NCBI GenBank assembly: GCA_018812525.1
Contig: JAHJDE010000114.1
Span: 1-33,243, forward strand
DNA from: Gammaproteobacteria bacterium
Lineage (GTDB): Bacteria > Pseudomonadota > Gammaproteobacteria > Chromatiales > Chromatiaceae
Direction: 5' to 3'
Length of the DNA: 33,243 nt
The notes under the pieces are model-generated. The model was not told the DNA's origin and made no database searches. It saw nothing but the letters and a program-made list of their open reading frames with translations. Below, one piece after another: positions 23,141-31,491 of this stretch (position 1 is its first letter; each line of letters begins with the position of its first letter). Made by a program: the position numbers and the translations under genes.

Positions 23141-23824
23141 TCAAGTCCTCAACCGTTGAAGCAGGTACTCTACCGCCCCGCCCCATACAAGCCAGGAGAC
23201 CCCAAATAGCACTAGAACAACGGTCTCAAGTTTATATATAAAATCAGGCTGATCGTCTACGGGGTTAAAGCTTGCTATCACGATAAATAGTACTAAGATG
23301 GCTATAAGAACCCCGGCAAGGTAGCCAATAAACAGGGCATATACGGGTACATTTTCATCACTATGTAAGAATGCACTCGCCAGCGCGGAAAAGATAAAGA
23401 ACAACGCGGCGGAACCCCCGTGTACCATTGTCACCCAGTTGTTTTCGGCATGACCAAACATACAGGGGGACTCGGGGAGGCATGAGCACTTAAAGCCCTC
23501 GATGCCATCAGGGCAATGCGTGGGAAACAGCACGACAAGAAGGGCAAGGAAACCGGCCGCCTTCACCACCCAAATGTTATACCACTTGTCATCCCTTCTC
23601 TCGCCAGTATAGGCAAGCATGAACATGCCTATGGCCGATACAATACCTATAAACAAAACTCCTGCCGGACTGTAATAGGATGCGCTGATGGAAGGCGGGT
23701 TGCCCGCCCCAAATATCTTGTCAACCCAATAAATGGCGAAAGGAAGCGATATGCCCATGAGACCGACAGCTATCCGGATCAACTTATAGGTTTCAACGGG
23801 CAGTTTTACGCTGTCTGTGTTCAT
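23141..23824 (-). CDS. Six-helix membrane protein of unknown function (DUF998-like)
   Basis: 227 residues with six predicted membrane helices and an extramembrane loop between helices 3 and 4 rich in Cys (HCPDGIEGFKCSCLPESPC). The pattern SASYYSPAGVLFIGIVSAIGMFMLAYTGERRDDK, then a VLFPT motif and a conserved-looking His after the loop (TMVHGGSAALFF) recalls small DUF998-type membrane proteins; function unknown. ATG 23824 is chosen because GAGGTGGGA directly precedes it; the longer reading from 23980 would translate through a poly-G run. Base composition is visibly AT-richer than the flanking genes, suggesting transfer. It lies 62 bp upstream of the autotransporter gene on the same strand. Confidence 0.75.
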   Translation of the reverse strand: MNTDSVKLPVETYKLIRIAVGLMGISLPFAIYWVDKIFGAGNPPSISASYYSPAGVLFIGIVSAIGMFMLAYTGERRDDKWYNIWVVKAAGFLALLVVLFPTHCPDGIEGFKCSCLPESPCMFGHAENNWVTMVHGGSAALFFIFSALASAFLHSDENVPVYALFIGYLAGVLIAILVLFIVIASFNPVDDQPDFIYKLETVVLVLFGVSWLVWGGAVEYLLQRLRT

Positions 23825-23865
23825 TCCCACCTCTACTTTAAAGAGCAAAGATGCGTCGAATTCTA

Positions 23866-23877
23866 CCCCCCCCCCCC
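23866..23877. repeat. C12 homopolymer upstream of the membrane protein gene
   Basis: Twelve consecutive C (G on the coding strand) lie about 41 bp ahead of the start codon, within the leader or promoter. Runs of this length are prone to slippage and could vary expression. The flank resembles that of the poly-G run at 33219-33236. Confidence 0.8.
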
Positions 23878-24043
23878 GCAAGTCAATTGATTCCTTGACG
23901 GGCATCACAAATCGGCAATACCGAAGAAAGATGCGGTTATTTAAAAGGGTAGGAAATGTTTCTCGACAAACAATGAACACATGAAGGCTTTGATCTCAAG
24001 GAGTGTGAGTCAGGATGGAGGGTGGGGTCGCTCCGATGGGTGC

Positions 24044-25372
24044 TCAGTCAGCGTCAAGAAACTGGAGTGGCAATTCGATGGCAACGCGCAGGCCGCCCAG
24101 GTCGCCCGCGCGGTCGAAGCGGATGGTCCCGCCGTAGAGTTCCACCAGCTCCCGGACGATGGCCAGCCCCAGGCCGTGGCCCTCGACCGCCTCGTCCAGG
24201 CGCACCCCCCGCTGGGTGAGGAGTTCCAATTGCCGTCCGGTGACGCCGGGGCCGTCGTCCTCCACCACCAGGGCGTATGCGCGGTCCGACGCGATTCCTA
24301 TCGCCACCCGGCCGACGGCCCATTTGCAGGCGTTGTCCAGTAGGTTGCCCAGCATCTCCAGCATGTCCTCCCGGTCCAGGGGGAGCTGCAAGCCCGCCGG
24401 ACACTGGACCTCGAAGCGGGGGCAGCGCCCCTCGTAGAGCTTGCGGAAGAGATCGAGCAGCAGGGGCAGTTCCTCGCAGGGGGCGAAGCGCCGCCCCGGC
24501 GCGGCACCGCCGGCCAGCCTCGCCCGCCGCAGTTCCCGTTCCATCAGGCGGCCGATCTCTTCCGCGTAGCCCCGCACCCGGCCGAGCCTTTCGTCCCCCG
24601 CGCCGCGCCCCACCTCTTGATAGATCAGGTTTAGCGGACCCTTGAGGGCATGGGCCAGATTGCCGGCGGCGTTGCGGGAGCGGCTGATCCGGCGACCCAG
24701 AGAGCCGAGCAGGCGGTTGAATTCCACTACCAGGGGGCGCACCTCGCTGGGTACCGCCTCACCGAGGGAGTCGCGTTCCCCCCGTTCCAGGGCGCGCATC
24801 TCGCTACGCAGACCATCCAGGATGGCGAAGGCGTTGCGCAGCACGCGCCGCTGGACCCAGAGCAGGACGAACAGGCCGAGCAGGGTGGTCAGGGCGACGG
24901 CCGATTCGAAGAGGGTTCGCCAGTGGCGCACCGGGTTCAGGTCCTCGGCCACGGCCAGGGTGATGGCCATACCCTGCTTGTGGAAGCCGCCGGCCCAGAT
25001 CAGGAGGTGCTGGCCGTCCGGGCCGGGACTCTCCCAGAGGCGGAACTCCCCGGTCGCCAGGGGCGGGGGATTCAGGTTCCAATCCCAGAGGGAGCGGGAG
25101 CGGAGGGAACGATCCGGGTCGAACAACAGATAGTAGTGGCCGGAATAGGGCTGCTGGTAGACGGGCACGAGGGCGTGGTCGCTCAGGGTCAGCCCCCCCT
25201 CCTTGCGCTCCACGGCGGCAAGCAGGGCCTCGGCATCGTGCCCCAGGCGCGAGGCGATGAGTTCCCGCGTCATGCGTTCGATGGCATAGCCGCCGGCCAG
25301 GGCCAGGAGCCCCATCATCAGCAGCAGCGACCAGGCCAGGCTGTATCGCAGGCGCCGTTCCAGGGAGATCAT
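24044..25372 (-). CDS. Sensor histidine kinase (PhoQ-like)
   Basis: 442 residues. Helix at about 10-31, a periplasmic domain of about 120 residues (contains [33 protein letters not shown]), second helix at about 157-174, then a short linker and dimerisation helix with phospho-His241 in [13 protein letters not shown], and an ATPase domain with N ([12 protein letters not shown]), G1 (VEDDGPGV) and G2 (GHGLGLAIV) boxes. The AHALKGPLN box places it with PhoQ/QseC-like kinases. The start overlaps the regulator stop by four bases. It is the last gene of the six-gene cytochrome operon, so the signal is likely linked to redox state or the cytochromes' substrate; that is inference. Confidence 0.94.
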   Translation of the reverse strand: MISLERRLRYSLAWSLLLMMGLLALAGGYAIERMTRELIASRLGHDAEALLAAVERKEGGLTLSDHALVPVYQQPYSGHYYLLFDPDRSLRSRSLWDWNLNPPPLATGEFRLWESPGPDGQHLLIWAGGFHKQGMAITLAVAEDLNPVRHWRTLFESAVALTTLLGLFVLLWVQRRVLRNAFAILDGLRSEMRALERGERDSLGEAVPSEVRPLVVEFNRLLGSLGRRISRSRNAAGNLAHALKGPLNLIYQEVGRGAGDERLGRVRGYAEEIGRLMERELRRARLAGGAAPGRRFAPCEELPLLLDLFRKLYEGRCPRFEVQCPAGLQLPLDREDMLEMLGNLLDNACKWAVGRVAIGIASDRAYALVVEDDGPGVTGRQLELLTQRGVRLDEAVEGHGLGLAIVRELVELYGGTIRFDRAGDLGGLRVAIELPLQFLDAD

Positions 25373-26037
25373 TCGCCGGGGTCCTGAAAGAGGTAGCCCT
25401 GCCCGCGGCGGGTCTGGATGCGTTCGTCGCCTATCTTGTCCCGCAGGCGGCGCACATAGACCTCGATGAGGTTGCTGTCCCGGTCGAAGTCCTGGTCGTA
25501 GAGGTGCTCGGTCAGCCGGGTCTTGGAGAGCAGTTCGCCGGGATGGGACATGAAGATCCGCAGGAGGCGGAATTCGGTGGCGGTCAGTTCGAAGAGGGTC
25601 CCATCGGCCAGACCGACCCGCTGGTGGTCCTCGTCCAGGGTCAGGCCGCCGGCCCGGAGCACCGCCTCGGCGCGCCCCTGGCTGCGCCGGATCAGGGCCT
25701 GAAGCCGGGCCAGCAACTCCTCCACATGGAAGGGCTTGCCCAGATAGTCGTCGGCGCCGGCCTTGAGCCCGTCCACCCGCTCCCGCCAGCCGTCCCGTGC
25801 GGTGAGGATGAGGACCGGGACCCCGTTGCCCCGGCCGCGCCAGCGGCGCAGGACATCAAGCCCGGTCAGGCCGGGCAGCCCCAGGTCCAGGACCACGGCA
25901 TCATAGGGCATCTCCCGGCCCATGAACTCCGCGGACTGGCCCTCGGCCGCCCAATCCACCGCAAAACCCGCCTTGGCCAGGTCCCGTTGCAGGCCCTCGG
26001 CCAGGCGGGCGTCGTCTTCCACGAGCAAGAGGCGCAT
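25369..26037 (-). CDS. OmpR/PhoP-family response regulator
   Basis: 222 residues. The receiver has EDD (7-9), phospho-acceptor Asp51 in VVLDLGLPG, and the conserved Lys in [10 protein letters not shown]. The C-terminal winged helix has [30 protein letters not shown] and [16 protein letters not shown], ending RRGQGYLF. It resembles PhoP and QseB. The ATG at 26037 shares one base with the PepSY stop, and the stop overlaps the kinase start (ATGA): strict translational coupling in the operon. Probable targets are the operon promoter upstream of the b-type cytochrome gene (about 27852-27954). Confidence 0.95.
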   Translation of the reverse strand: MRLLLVEDDARLAEGLQRDLAKAGFAVDWAAEGQSAEFMGREMPYDAVVLDLGLPGLTGLDVLRRWRGRGNGVPVLILTARDGWRERVDGLKAGADDYLGKPFHVEELLARLQALIRRSQGRAEAVLRAGGLTLDEDHQRVGLADGTLFELTATEFRLLRIFMSHPGELLSKTRLTEHLYDQDFDRDSNLIEVYVRRLRDKIGDERIQTRRGQGYLFQDPGE

Positions 26038-26348
26038 CAGTGCCTCCGCCGTTCGACCAGCTCCTTGCTGACCGCGTTGAACTCCAGCATCCAGACCACC
26101 CCTTGGGGGTCCAGGATGTGGAGTTCGTAGACATAGGCCTCGTGCTCCTTCTCGTGCTTGAGCACCACATCCAGGACACGGCCGTCGTGGATCTGGCGCG
26201 CCTGCTCCAGGATCTCCGTCAGCGGCCGGATCACCCCCCTCTCCGCCAGTTCGTGAGCCTCCTCATGGTCGGAATGGCCGTGGTCCGAGGAGGCATAGCC
26301 CACTACGGCCAGCATCATGAAGAGCAGAAGGGCGGCCGGCCGGGACAT
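26037..26348 (-). CDS. Periplasmic PepSY-domain protein
   Basis: 103 residues with a short signal peptide ([21 protein letters not shown]), a His-rich stretch ([12 protein letters not shown]) and a PepSY fold: [27 protein letters not shown]..., [28 protein letters not shown]. PepSY proteins act as small modulators of proteases or kinases and are often coded beside two-component genes. The His cluster could bind metal or heme; this is speculative. It overlaps by one base both the cytochrome gene before it and the regulator after it (TGATG junctions). It may be the periplasmic sensor partner of the kinase. Confidence 0.85.
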   Translation of the reverse strand: MSRPAALLLFMMLAVVGYASSDHGHSDHEEAHELAERGVIRPLTEILEQARQIHDGRVLDVVLKHEKEHEAYVYELHILDPQGVVWMLEFNAVSKELVERRRH

Positions 26349-26908
26349 CAGTGGTGCCGGCCCCCGAAACCGGGGATCTCGACCTGATGCTCGTCGAAGG
26401 AGCCGCTTTCAGCCTTGGTGTGGCAGGTCTGGCACTGGCTGAAGCTCTTTACCTGGGGGTTCTCCTTGACCATGCGCTCGGGGACCTCGTGATGCTTGCG
26501 CCGGAAATAGGCCGTCTCGGTGATCCGCAAGGGCGCCCCCTCGGTGGTCAATGCCTTGGCGATGCCGGGGGAACGGCCCGTGGCGCTGTGATCGGCTGCG
26601 TTCGCGACGAGGTATTGGCTAATCTGATCCCGCACCGGCTGCTCCAGCTCGGCGTTGTCGCCGAAGTGATCTTTCAGGCCCGTCATGATTCCTTGCCAGG
26701 ATCGTTCGGGCAAGAGACCCGGCTGATAGGCGAAATGACAGGAACCGCACTCTTCCTTATAGGTGGCATTGGCGACCGGGTCCACATCCTGACCGTAGCC
26801 GAGCAGGGACAAGAGCCCGTGCTCCCTTTCACCTTCGTCGGCCGTTGCCCAATGGACGGTTCCCAGGGACCCCAGTACCAGTGTCATGGCAAGTAGTGTC
26901 TTTTTCAT
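26348..26908 (-). CDS. Diheme cytochrome c (DHC family, PF09626)
   Basis: 186 residues with a Sec signal peptide (MKKTLLAMTLVLGSLGTVHWATA) and two c-type heme sites: CGSCH in YKEECGSCHFAYQPGLLPERSW and CQTCH in FSQCQTCHTKAESGSFDE near the C-terminus. The conserved ECGSCH-(aromatic)-PGLLP block and spacing match the DHC family, found with SHP cytochromes and a b-type cytochrome in purple bacteria. DHC passes electrons to SHP in the periplasm. ATG 26908 is chosen for the signal peptide and its GAGGAGAA ribosome site; upstream starts only add shadow sequence. The stop overlaps the PepSY start by one base. Confidence 0.92.
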   Translation of the reverse strand: MKKTLLAMTLVLGSLGTVHWATADEGEREHGLLSLLGYGQDVDPVANATYKEECGSCHFAYQPGLLPERSWQGIMTGLKDHFGDNAELEQPVRDQISQYLVANAADHSATGRSPGIAKALTTEGAPLRITETAYFRRKHHEVPERMVKENPQVKSFSQCQTCHTKAESGSFDEHQVEIPGFGGRHH

Positions 26909-26922
26909 GGCGTTCTCCTCGT

Positions 26923-27267
26923 TTATTGCTGTGAAAGCCAGGCCAGCAGATGGCCCTTCTCCTGGGCGGTGCATTCGCGCCCCCAGGTCCATTCGCAGTT
27001 GCGTTTGAACCACTTTTCTACCTTCTTCAGATCGGCCAGGCGCCCGGGGTTGACGCTCGGCGCCATGGCCTCGATCCGCTTGCCGGTCTTGACATGTTTA
27101 CCGGGCGCCTTCAGTTCGCTGCCGTGGCAATCGGCACAAAGGCGCCCCTCCTGCCCCGTCCGGCCCCAGAGGACCTTGCCCTCAGGGGCGTTGAAGCCCG
27201 TGCCGGCCGCCAGGACAGGGGCGCCAGACAGGGCCGTCAGTGATATCAATATCAAGCGTCGTTTCAT
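26923..27267 (-). CDS. SHP-type monoheme cytochrome c (DUF1924)
   Basis: 114 residues. Signal peptide MKRRLILISLTALSGAPVLAA, then FNAPEGKVLWGR and one heme site CADCH, followed by GSELKAPGKHVKTGKRIEAMAPSVNP, WFKRNCEWTWGRECTAQEKGHLLAWL. This is the DUF1924/SHP (sphaeroides heme protein) family; the well-studied member binds oxygen or nitric oxide, has an Asn heme ligand that leaves on reduction, and accepts electrons from DHC. Two further Cys near the end (NCEWTWGREC) may form a disulfide. ATG 27267 with GAGGAG upstream is preferred to ATG 27282. It sits between the b-type cytochrome (11-bp gap) and DHC (14-bp gap). Confidence 0.92.
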   Translation of the reverse strand: MKRRLILISLTALSGAPVLAAGTGFNAPEGKVLWGRTGQEGRLCADCHGSELKAPGKHVKTGKRIEAMAPSVNPGRLADLKKVEKWFKRNCEWTWGRECTAQEKGHLLAWLSQQ

Positions 27268-27278
27268 CGCGTTTCTCC

Positions 27279-27851
27279 TCATTCAGGTTTGCGTTTGAAT
27301 CCGGTCCACATGGCGCGGACCAGGTTTTCCCGGTGTTGCAGGCTGGCGATGGCGACGCCGGCCAGATGCAACCCCACCAAGACCAGCAACAGATTGGCCA
27401 GCAGTTCATGGATTTCCTTCAGGACCGCGCCCCAGGAGTCGGGCGAGGCGCTGAACAGCCCGGCCAGGGGTCCCGAAAATTCCAGGTAGCCGTAGACCGC
27501 CATGCCCGAAAGGGCGATCAGTGGCAGGAGCAGCAGCATCGCCACCACCATGGCGCCACCCGCCGGGTTGTGGCCGAGATAGCGCCGCGCCCGGAAGGCT
27601 GCCATGTCGCCCAGATAGGCCAGGGTCTCGCGCGGCGGGTGGACGAAATCGCTGAAGCGGGCATTCTCGCTACCGATGAAGCCCCAGACCCAACGCACCG
27701 TCACCAGTCCCAGTACCCAGTAACCGGCCCAGGTGTGCGCCCAGAGCAGATCGTCCTCGGTGACGAAGGTCACCAGGACGGCCAGGGCCAGGGTCCAGTG
27801 GAAGAGCCGCACCGGCAGGTCCCAGACCTTTATCTCGTTCGTGTTGGACAT
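27279..27851 (-). CDS. Cytochrome b561-family membrane cytochrome
   Basis: 190 residues, first gene of the operon. It starts WDLPVRLFHWTLALAVLVTF, the characteristic first helix of Ni/Fe-hydrogenase-type b cytochromes (PF01292), with further His in HTWAGYWVLG and HELLANLLLVLVGLHLAGV as probable heme ligands; four membrane helices. It would carry electrons from the quinone pool to DHC and SHP. ATG 27851 has AGGAGG just upstream; the longer reading from 28118 is rejected because it runs through the promoter and the opposite-strand rsmJ gene. Its start is 103 bp from the divergent rsmJ. Confidence 0.93.
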   Translation of the reverse strand: MSNTNEIKVWDLPVRLFHWTLALAVLVTFVTEDDLLWAHTWAGYWVLGLVTVRWVWGFIGSENARFSDFVHPPRETLAYLGDMAAFRARRYLGHNPAGGAMVVAMLLLLPLIALSGMAVYGYLEFSGPLAGLFSASPDSWGAVLKEIHELLANLLLVLVGLHLAGVAIASLQHRENLVRAMWTGFKRKPE

Positions 27852-27954
27852 CTCGGCCTCCTCCGTTCCTCTGTTGTTGTCAGGATAGGGGGGCAAACTG
27901 AAACCAAGCTGAAAGGCCGGGTTAGAATGGTTTTTTCTACGAAGAACCCTTCCC

Positions 27955-28728
27955 ATGACGATCCCGTTGGCCGGCATCCATGCCGAATCCCCCGATGACC
28001 GGACGCGGGCCGAGTCCCTGGCGGCCGCTTTGGCCCTGCTGGTTTGCAACCAGGCACCGGACGGCCCCTGTCTCTGCCTGACCCCTGAGCGGCTGGAACT
28101 GCGGCCCGGCGGCGGCATGGGACCGCTCTTCGTGGATTTTCTGGGTGGAGCGGTCGGCCACCGTCACCGCTTCGGCGGCGGGCGTGGGCAGGGCATCGCC
28201 AAGGCCGCCGGCCTCAAGGGCGGCGTCAGTCCCTCGGTCATCGACGCCACCGCCGGGCTTGGGAAGGACGCCTTCGTGCTGGCCTCCCTGGGTTGTCATG
28301 TCCGGCTGATGGAACGTTCTCCGATCATTGCCGCCCTGCTGTGGGATGGTCTGGAACGGGCCGGAAGGGACCCCGCGATCGGCGGCTGGGTCCGAGAGCG
28401 CATGCGCCTGATCCCCGGCGATGCCGCCCGGCTGCTGCCCGACGAGACGGCCAGGGAGCCGGCGGACCTGATCTACCTCGATCCCATGTACCCCCACCGG
28501 ACCAAGAGCGCCCTGGTGAAGAAGGAGATGCGGCTGTTTCGCGAACTGGTGGGCGAGGACGGGGATGCCGCCGAGTTGCTGCGAATCGCCCTTACCCATG
28601 CGCGGCAAAGGGTCGTGGTCAAGCGCCCCCGGCTGGCCGAGGCCCTGACCGGGCCAAGGCCCAGCTTCTCGCTCGAAGGCAAGACCACCCGCTACGACAT
28701 TTATGTGATCAAAGCGCTGACCAGATAA
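27955..28728 (+). CDS. rsmJ: 16S rRNA (guanine1516-N2)-methyltransferase
   Basis: 257 residues. SAM-dependent class I methyltransferase that modifies G1516 of 16S rRNA in the small subunit. The SAM-binding motif is [20 protein letters not shown] (about 94-113), followed by [16 protein letters not shown], and the catalytic-like motif IV is [22 protein letters not shown]. Those two blocks are diagnostic of RsmJ, a family largely restricted to gammaproteobacteria. ATG 27955 gives the conserved length. It is transcribed divergently from the cytochrome operon and lies 41 bp upstream of chrB, with which it may share some read-through. Confidence 0.94.
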   Translation: MTIPLAGIHAESPDDRTRAESLAAALALLVCNQAPDGPCLCLTPERLELRPGGGMGPLFVDFLGGAVGHRHRFGGGRGQGIAKAAGLKGGVSPSVIDATAGLGKDAFVLASLGCHVRLMERSPIIAALLWDGLERAGRDPAIGGWVRERMRLIPGDAARLLPDETAREPADLIYLDPMYPHRTKSALVKKEMRLFRELVGEDGDAAELLRIALTHARQRVVVKRPRLAEALTGPRPSFSLEGKTTRYDIYVIKALTR

Positions 28729-28747
28729 ATCTGTAGCGTATGAGACA

Positions 28748-28773
28748 TTATGAGTAGTAACATCTACTTATGA
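28748..28773. promoter_or_regulatory. Imperfect dyad overlapping the chrB start: possible operator
   Basis: TTATGAGTAG (28748-28757) and CTACTTATGA (28764-28773) are inverse at 8 of 10 positions around a 6-bp spacer. The right arm includes the chrB ATG. TATGA recurs at 28739, 28749 and 28769, spacings of 10 and 20 bp, thus on one helix face. ChrB proteins can act as chromate-sensing repressors, so autoregulation here is plausible. No Shine-Dalgarno sequence is visible, so the start may be leaderless. Confidence 0.5.
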
Positions 28774-29696
28774 ATAACTGGCTACTCCTCATCCTCAGCC
28801 TTCCCACGGAGAACGCGACCGCGCGCATGCGGGCCTGGCGCGCCCTCAAGGCCGCCGGCGCGGCGGTGCTGCGGGACGGGGTCTATCTGCTGCCCACTGG
28901 CGAGGGGCGGCGGGAGCGGCTCGCCGCCATTGCCGAGGATGTGGCCGGCTCCGGTGGCACCCCCTATCTGCTGGAGTCCCAGGGCGGGGACTTCGCCGTT
29001 CTCTTCGACCGAACCGCCGATTATCACCAACTGTCCGGCGATATCGCCCAATGCCGGGGCGATCTCGACAAGGCCGCCGCCGGCGATCTGGCCCGGCTGG
29101 CGCGCAAGCTACGCAAGGGGTTCGAGGCCATCCGGGCCATCGACTTCTTTCCCGGCCCGGCCCAGGCCCAGACCGGCGCCCTGCTCGATGACCTGGAAGC
29201 GGCCATCCGCGCCTGCCTCTCGCCGGGAGAACCCACGTCCGGCAACGCGATCATCGAGCGCCGCGACCCGGCTGCCTACCGGGACCGTCTCTGGGCCACA
29301 CGCCACCGGCCCTGGGTGGACCGCCTGGCCTCGGCCTGGCTGATCCGCCGCTTCATCGATACTGACGCCCGCTTTCTTTGGCTGGAAAATCCTGCCGATT
29401 GCCCGGAAGAGGCGCTGGGCTTCGATTTCGACGGCGCCGCCTTCAGCCACATCGGGGAACGGGTGACCTTCGAGACCCTGCTGGCCAGCTTCGGCCTGGA
29501 GACCGATCCGGTCCTGGCCCGCATCGCCCGCATCGTCCATTACCTCGATGTGGGCGGCCTGCCGGCCCCCGAGGCGCCGGGCCTGGAGGCCCTGCTCGCC
29601 GGCATGCGCGCCTCCATCGCCGACGACGACCCACTTCTGGCGGCGGCCTCCGGCGCCTTCGATTTCCTCTACGCCTCGTTCAAGGAAAACCCATGA
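28770..29696 (+). CDS. chrB: Chromate resistance protein ChrB
   Basis: 308 residues with the two ChrB domains. The N-terminal part (about 1-145, WLLLILSLPTENATARMRAWRALKAAGAAVLRDGVYLLP) is the regulatory ChrB_N region; the C-terminal part (about 165-300, TRHRPWVDRLASAWLIRRFIDTDARFLWL, FDFDGAAFSHIGERVTFETLL) is the ChrB_C fold (PF09828). Characterised ChrB senses chromate and controls the chr operon. The stop overlaps the chrA start (ATGA). No ribosome site precedes ATG 28770; see the dyad there. First gene of a four-gene, fully overlapping operon. Confidence 0.93.
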   Translation: MNNWLLLILSLPTENATARMRAWRALKAAGAAVLRDGVYLLPTGEGRRERLAAIAEDVAGSGGTPYLLESQGGDFAVLFDRTADYHQLSGDIAQCRGDLDKAAAGDLARLARKLRKGFEAIRAIDFFPGPAQAQTGALLDDLEAAIRACLSPGEPTSGNAIIERRDPAAYRDRLWATRHRPWVDRLASAWLIRRFIDTDARFLWLENPADCPEEALGFDFDGAAFSHIGERVTFETLLASFGLETDPVLARIARIVHYLDVGGLPAPEAPGLEALLAGMRASIADDDPLLAAASGAFDFLYASFKENP

Positions 29697-31036
29697 CCGA
29701 CAGACTACGCCCCGCACACCCCAGCCTGGCCCAGGCCCTGATTTATTGGCTCAAACTCGGTTTCATCAGCTTTGGTGGCCCCGCCGGGCAGATCGCCATG
29801 ATGCACCAGGAGCTGGTGGAGAAACGGCGCTGGATCTCCGAGCACCGTTTCCTCCACGCCCTCAACTACTGCATGCTGCTGCCGGGGCCGGAGGCCATCC
29901 AGCTCGCCATCTACATCGCCTGGCTGATGCACGGCATCCCCGGCGCCATCGTCGCCGGGGTGCTCTTCTTCCTGCCCGCCTTTGTGCTGCTCTCGGCCTT
30001 GGCGGCGGTCTATCTCGCCTTCGGCGACGTGCCGCTGGTGGCCGGGATCTTCTATGGCATCAAACCCGCCGTGGTGGCGGTGGTCCTCTTCGCCGCTTGG
30101 CGCATCGGTTCCAAAGCGATCAAGAACGAGCTGCTGTTCGGCATCGCGGCCCTGGCCTTCATCGGCATCTTCTACTTCAAGATCGATTTCCCCTGGATCG
30201 TCCTGGCGGCGGCCATCCTGGGCGCGTTGGGCGGCAAATTGGCCCCGGCCAAGTTCAAGGGCGGTGCAGGTCATGGGGAGAGCCATAAGCAGTACGGTCC
30301 GGCCCTGATCGATGACGATACCCCGCCGCCGCCCCATGCCCTCTTCTCCTGGAGCCGCCTTATCCTCAAGACGGCTGCCTTCAGCCTGCTCTGGGGCCTT
30401 GTCATGCTCGCTATCGGCGGCCAGCAGACCCTGGCCGACATGGGCACCTTCTTCACCCAGGCCGCCTTCCTCACCATCGGCGGGGCCTACGCGGTGCTGC
30501 CCTATGTCTATCAGGGCGCGGTGGAGCAGTTCCATTGGCTGAGCGGCGCCCAGATGATGGACGGACTGGCCCTGGGCGAGACCACGCCGGGACCGCTCAT
30601 CATGGTGGTGACCTGGGTGGGTTACATGGGCGGGGTGGCCAAGCAGGTCTTCGCCGACCCCATCGCGGCGGGCATCGCCGGTGCCACGGTGGCCACCTTC
30701 TTCACCTTCCTGCCCTCCTTCTTCTTCATCCTGGCCGGCGGGCCCCTGGTGGAAGCGACACGGGGCGAGCTGAAATACACCGCGCCCCTGACCGGCATCA
30801 CCGCCGCCGTGGTCGGCGTGATCCTCAACCTGGCGGTCTTCTTCGCCTGGCATACCTTCTGGCCCCAGGCCAGCGAGAGCGTCCCCTTCGCCGGTCCCTT
30901 CGAATGGCTGCCGGTGGTCGTCGCCCTGGCCAGCTTCCTCGCCCTGTGGAAATACAAGGTGGACATCATGAAGGTCATCGGGGCCTGTGCCCTGGTGGGG
31001 CTGGCTTATACCCTGACCATGGGAGCCGGGGCATGA
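29693..31036 (+). CDS. chrA: Chromate efflux transporter ChrA (long-chain CHR)
   Basis: 447 residues, a two-domain LCHR transporter of the CHR superfamily. The first CHR domain has LGFISFGGPAGQIAMMHQELV, LLPGPEAIQLAIYIAWLMHG and the second has FLTIGGAYAVLPYVYQGAVEQFHWLSGAQMMDGLALGETTPGPLIMVVTWVGYMGG; the G-G-P and TPGP-type motifs are family signatures. A His/Asp/Pro-rich cytoplasmic linker (about 190-225) joins the halves. It exports chromate from the cytoplasm using the proton gradient. Start set at ATG 29693, which overlaps the chrB stop; an earlier reading from 29378 lies inside chrB and is rejected. The stop overlaps the next gene (ATGA at 31033). Confidence 0.95.
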   Translation: MTDRLRPAHPSLAQALIYWLKLGFISFGGPAGQIAMMHQELVEKRRWISEHRFLHALNYCMLLPGPEAIQLAIYIAWLMHGIPGAIVAGVLFFLPAFVLLSALAAVYLAFGDVPLVAGIFYGIKPAVVAVVLFAAWRIGSKAIKNELLFGIAALAFIGIFYFKIDFPWIVLAAAILGALGGKLAPAKFKGGAGHGESHKQYGPALIDDDTPPPPHALFSWSRLILKTAAFSLLWGLVMLAIGGQQTLADMGTFFTQAAFLTIGGAYAVLPYVYQGAVEQFHWLSGAQMMDGLALGETTPGPLIMVVTWVGYMGGVAKQVFADPIAAGIAGATVATFFTFLPSFFFILAGGPLVEATRGELKYTAPLTGITAAVVGVILNLAVFFAWHTFWPQASESVPFAGPFEWLPVVVALASFLALWKYKVDIMKVIGACALVGLAYTLTMGAGA

Positions 31037-31491
31037 AATGGGTCACGCGCGAACGCCCCAAGATCGACCGCATCGCCTGCCCCTGGCTGATCAGCCGGTT
31101 CATCGACGAGGCGCCGGAGTTCCTCTATGTGCCGGCCGGCGAGGTGATGCGGGTCGCGGCCGAGACCGGCGCCACGCCCTATGACGTGCCGGGCGTGGAA
31201 TATGGCCACCATGGCGACAAGTGCAGCTTCGATGCCTTCATCGATCGGCATGGCCTGGACGATCCGGCCCTGCTCAAGCTGGCCCTGATCGTGCGCGGGG
31301 CGGATTGCGGCGCGCCCCATCTGGCGAAGGAGGCGGCGGGGCTGCTGGCCATTTCCAAGGGCCTGTCGCTCAATTTCACGGACGACCATGAGATGCTGAG
31401 ACAGGGCATGGTGATCTACGACGCGCTCTATGCCTGGTGCGGGGATACGCCGTTAAAGAAGATCGGCCGTCTGCTCGGGATCGGGAAATGA
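31033..31491 (+). CDS. Stand-alone ChrB C-terminal-domain protein
   Basis: 152 residues corresponding to the ChrB_C domain alone (PF09828): RERPKIDRIACPWLISRFIDEAPEFLYVPAGEV, YDVPGVEYGHHGDKCSFDAFIDRHGLDDPALLKLALIVRGAD. It shares the R-x-R-P-x-(I/V)-DR-(I/L)-A-x-x-WLI-x-RFID pattern with the C-terminal half of chrB in the same operon, so it is probably a paralogous domain. No DNA-binding-like N-terminal domain is present. No signal peptide, so cytoplasmic. Flanking 4-bp overlaps with chrA and the MFS gene place it in the operon. Confidence 0.9.
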   Translation: MKWVTRERPKIDRIACPWLISRFIDEAPEFLYVPAGEVMRVAAETGATPYDVPGVEYGHHGDKCSFDAFIDRHGLDDPALLKLALIVRGADCGAPHLAKEAAGLLAISKGLSLNFTDDHEMLRQGMVIYDALYAWCGDTPLKKIGRLLGIGK

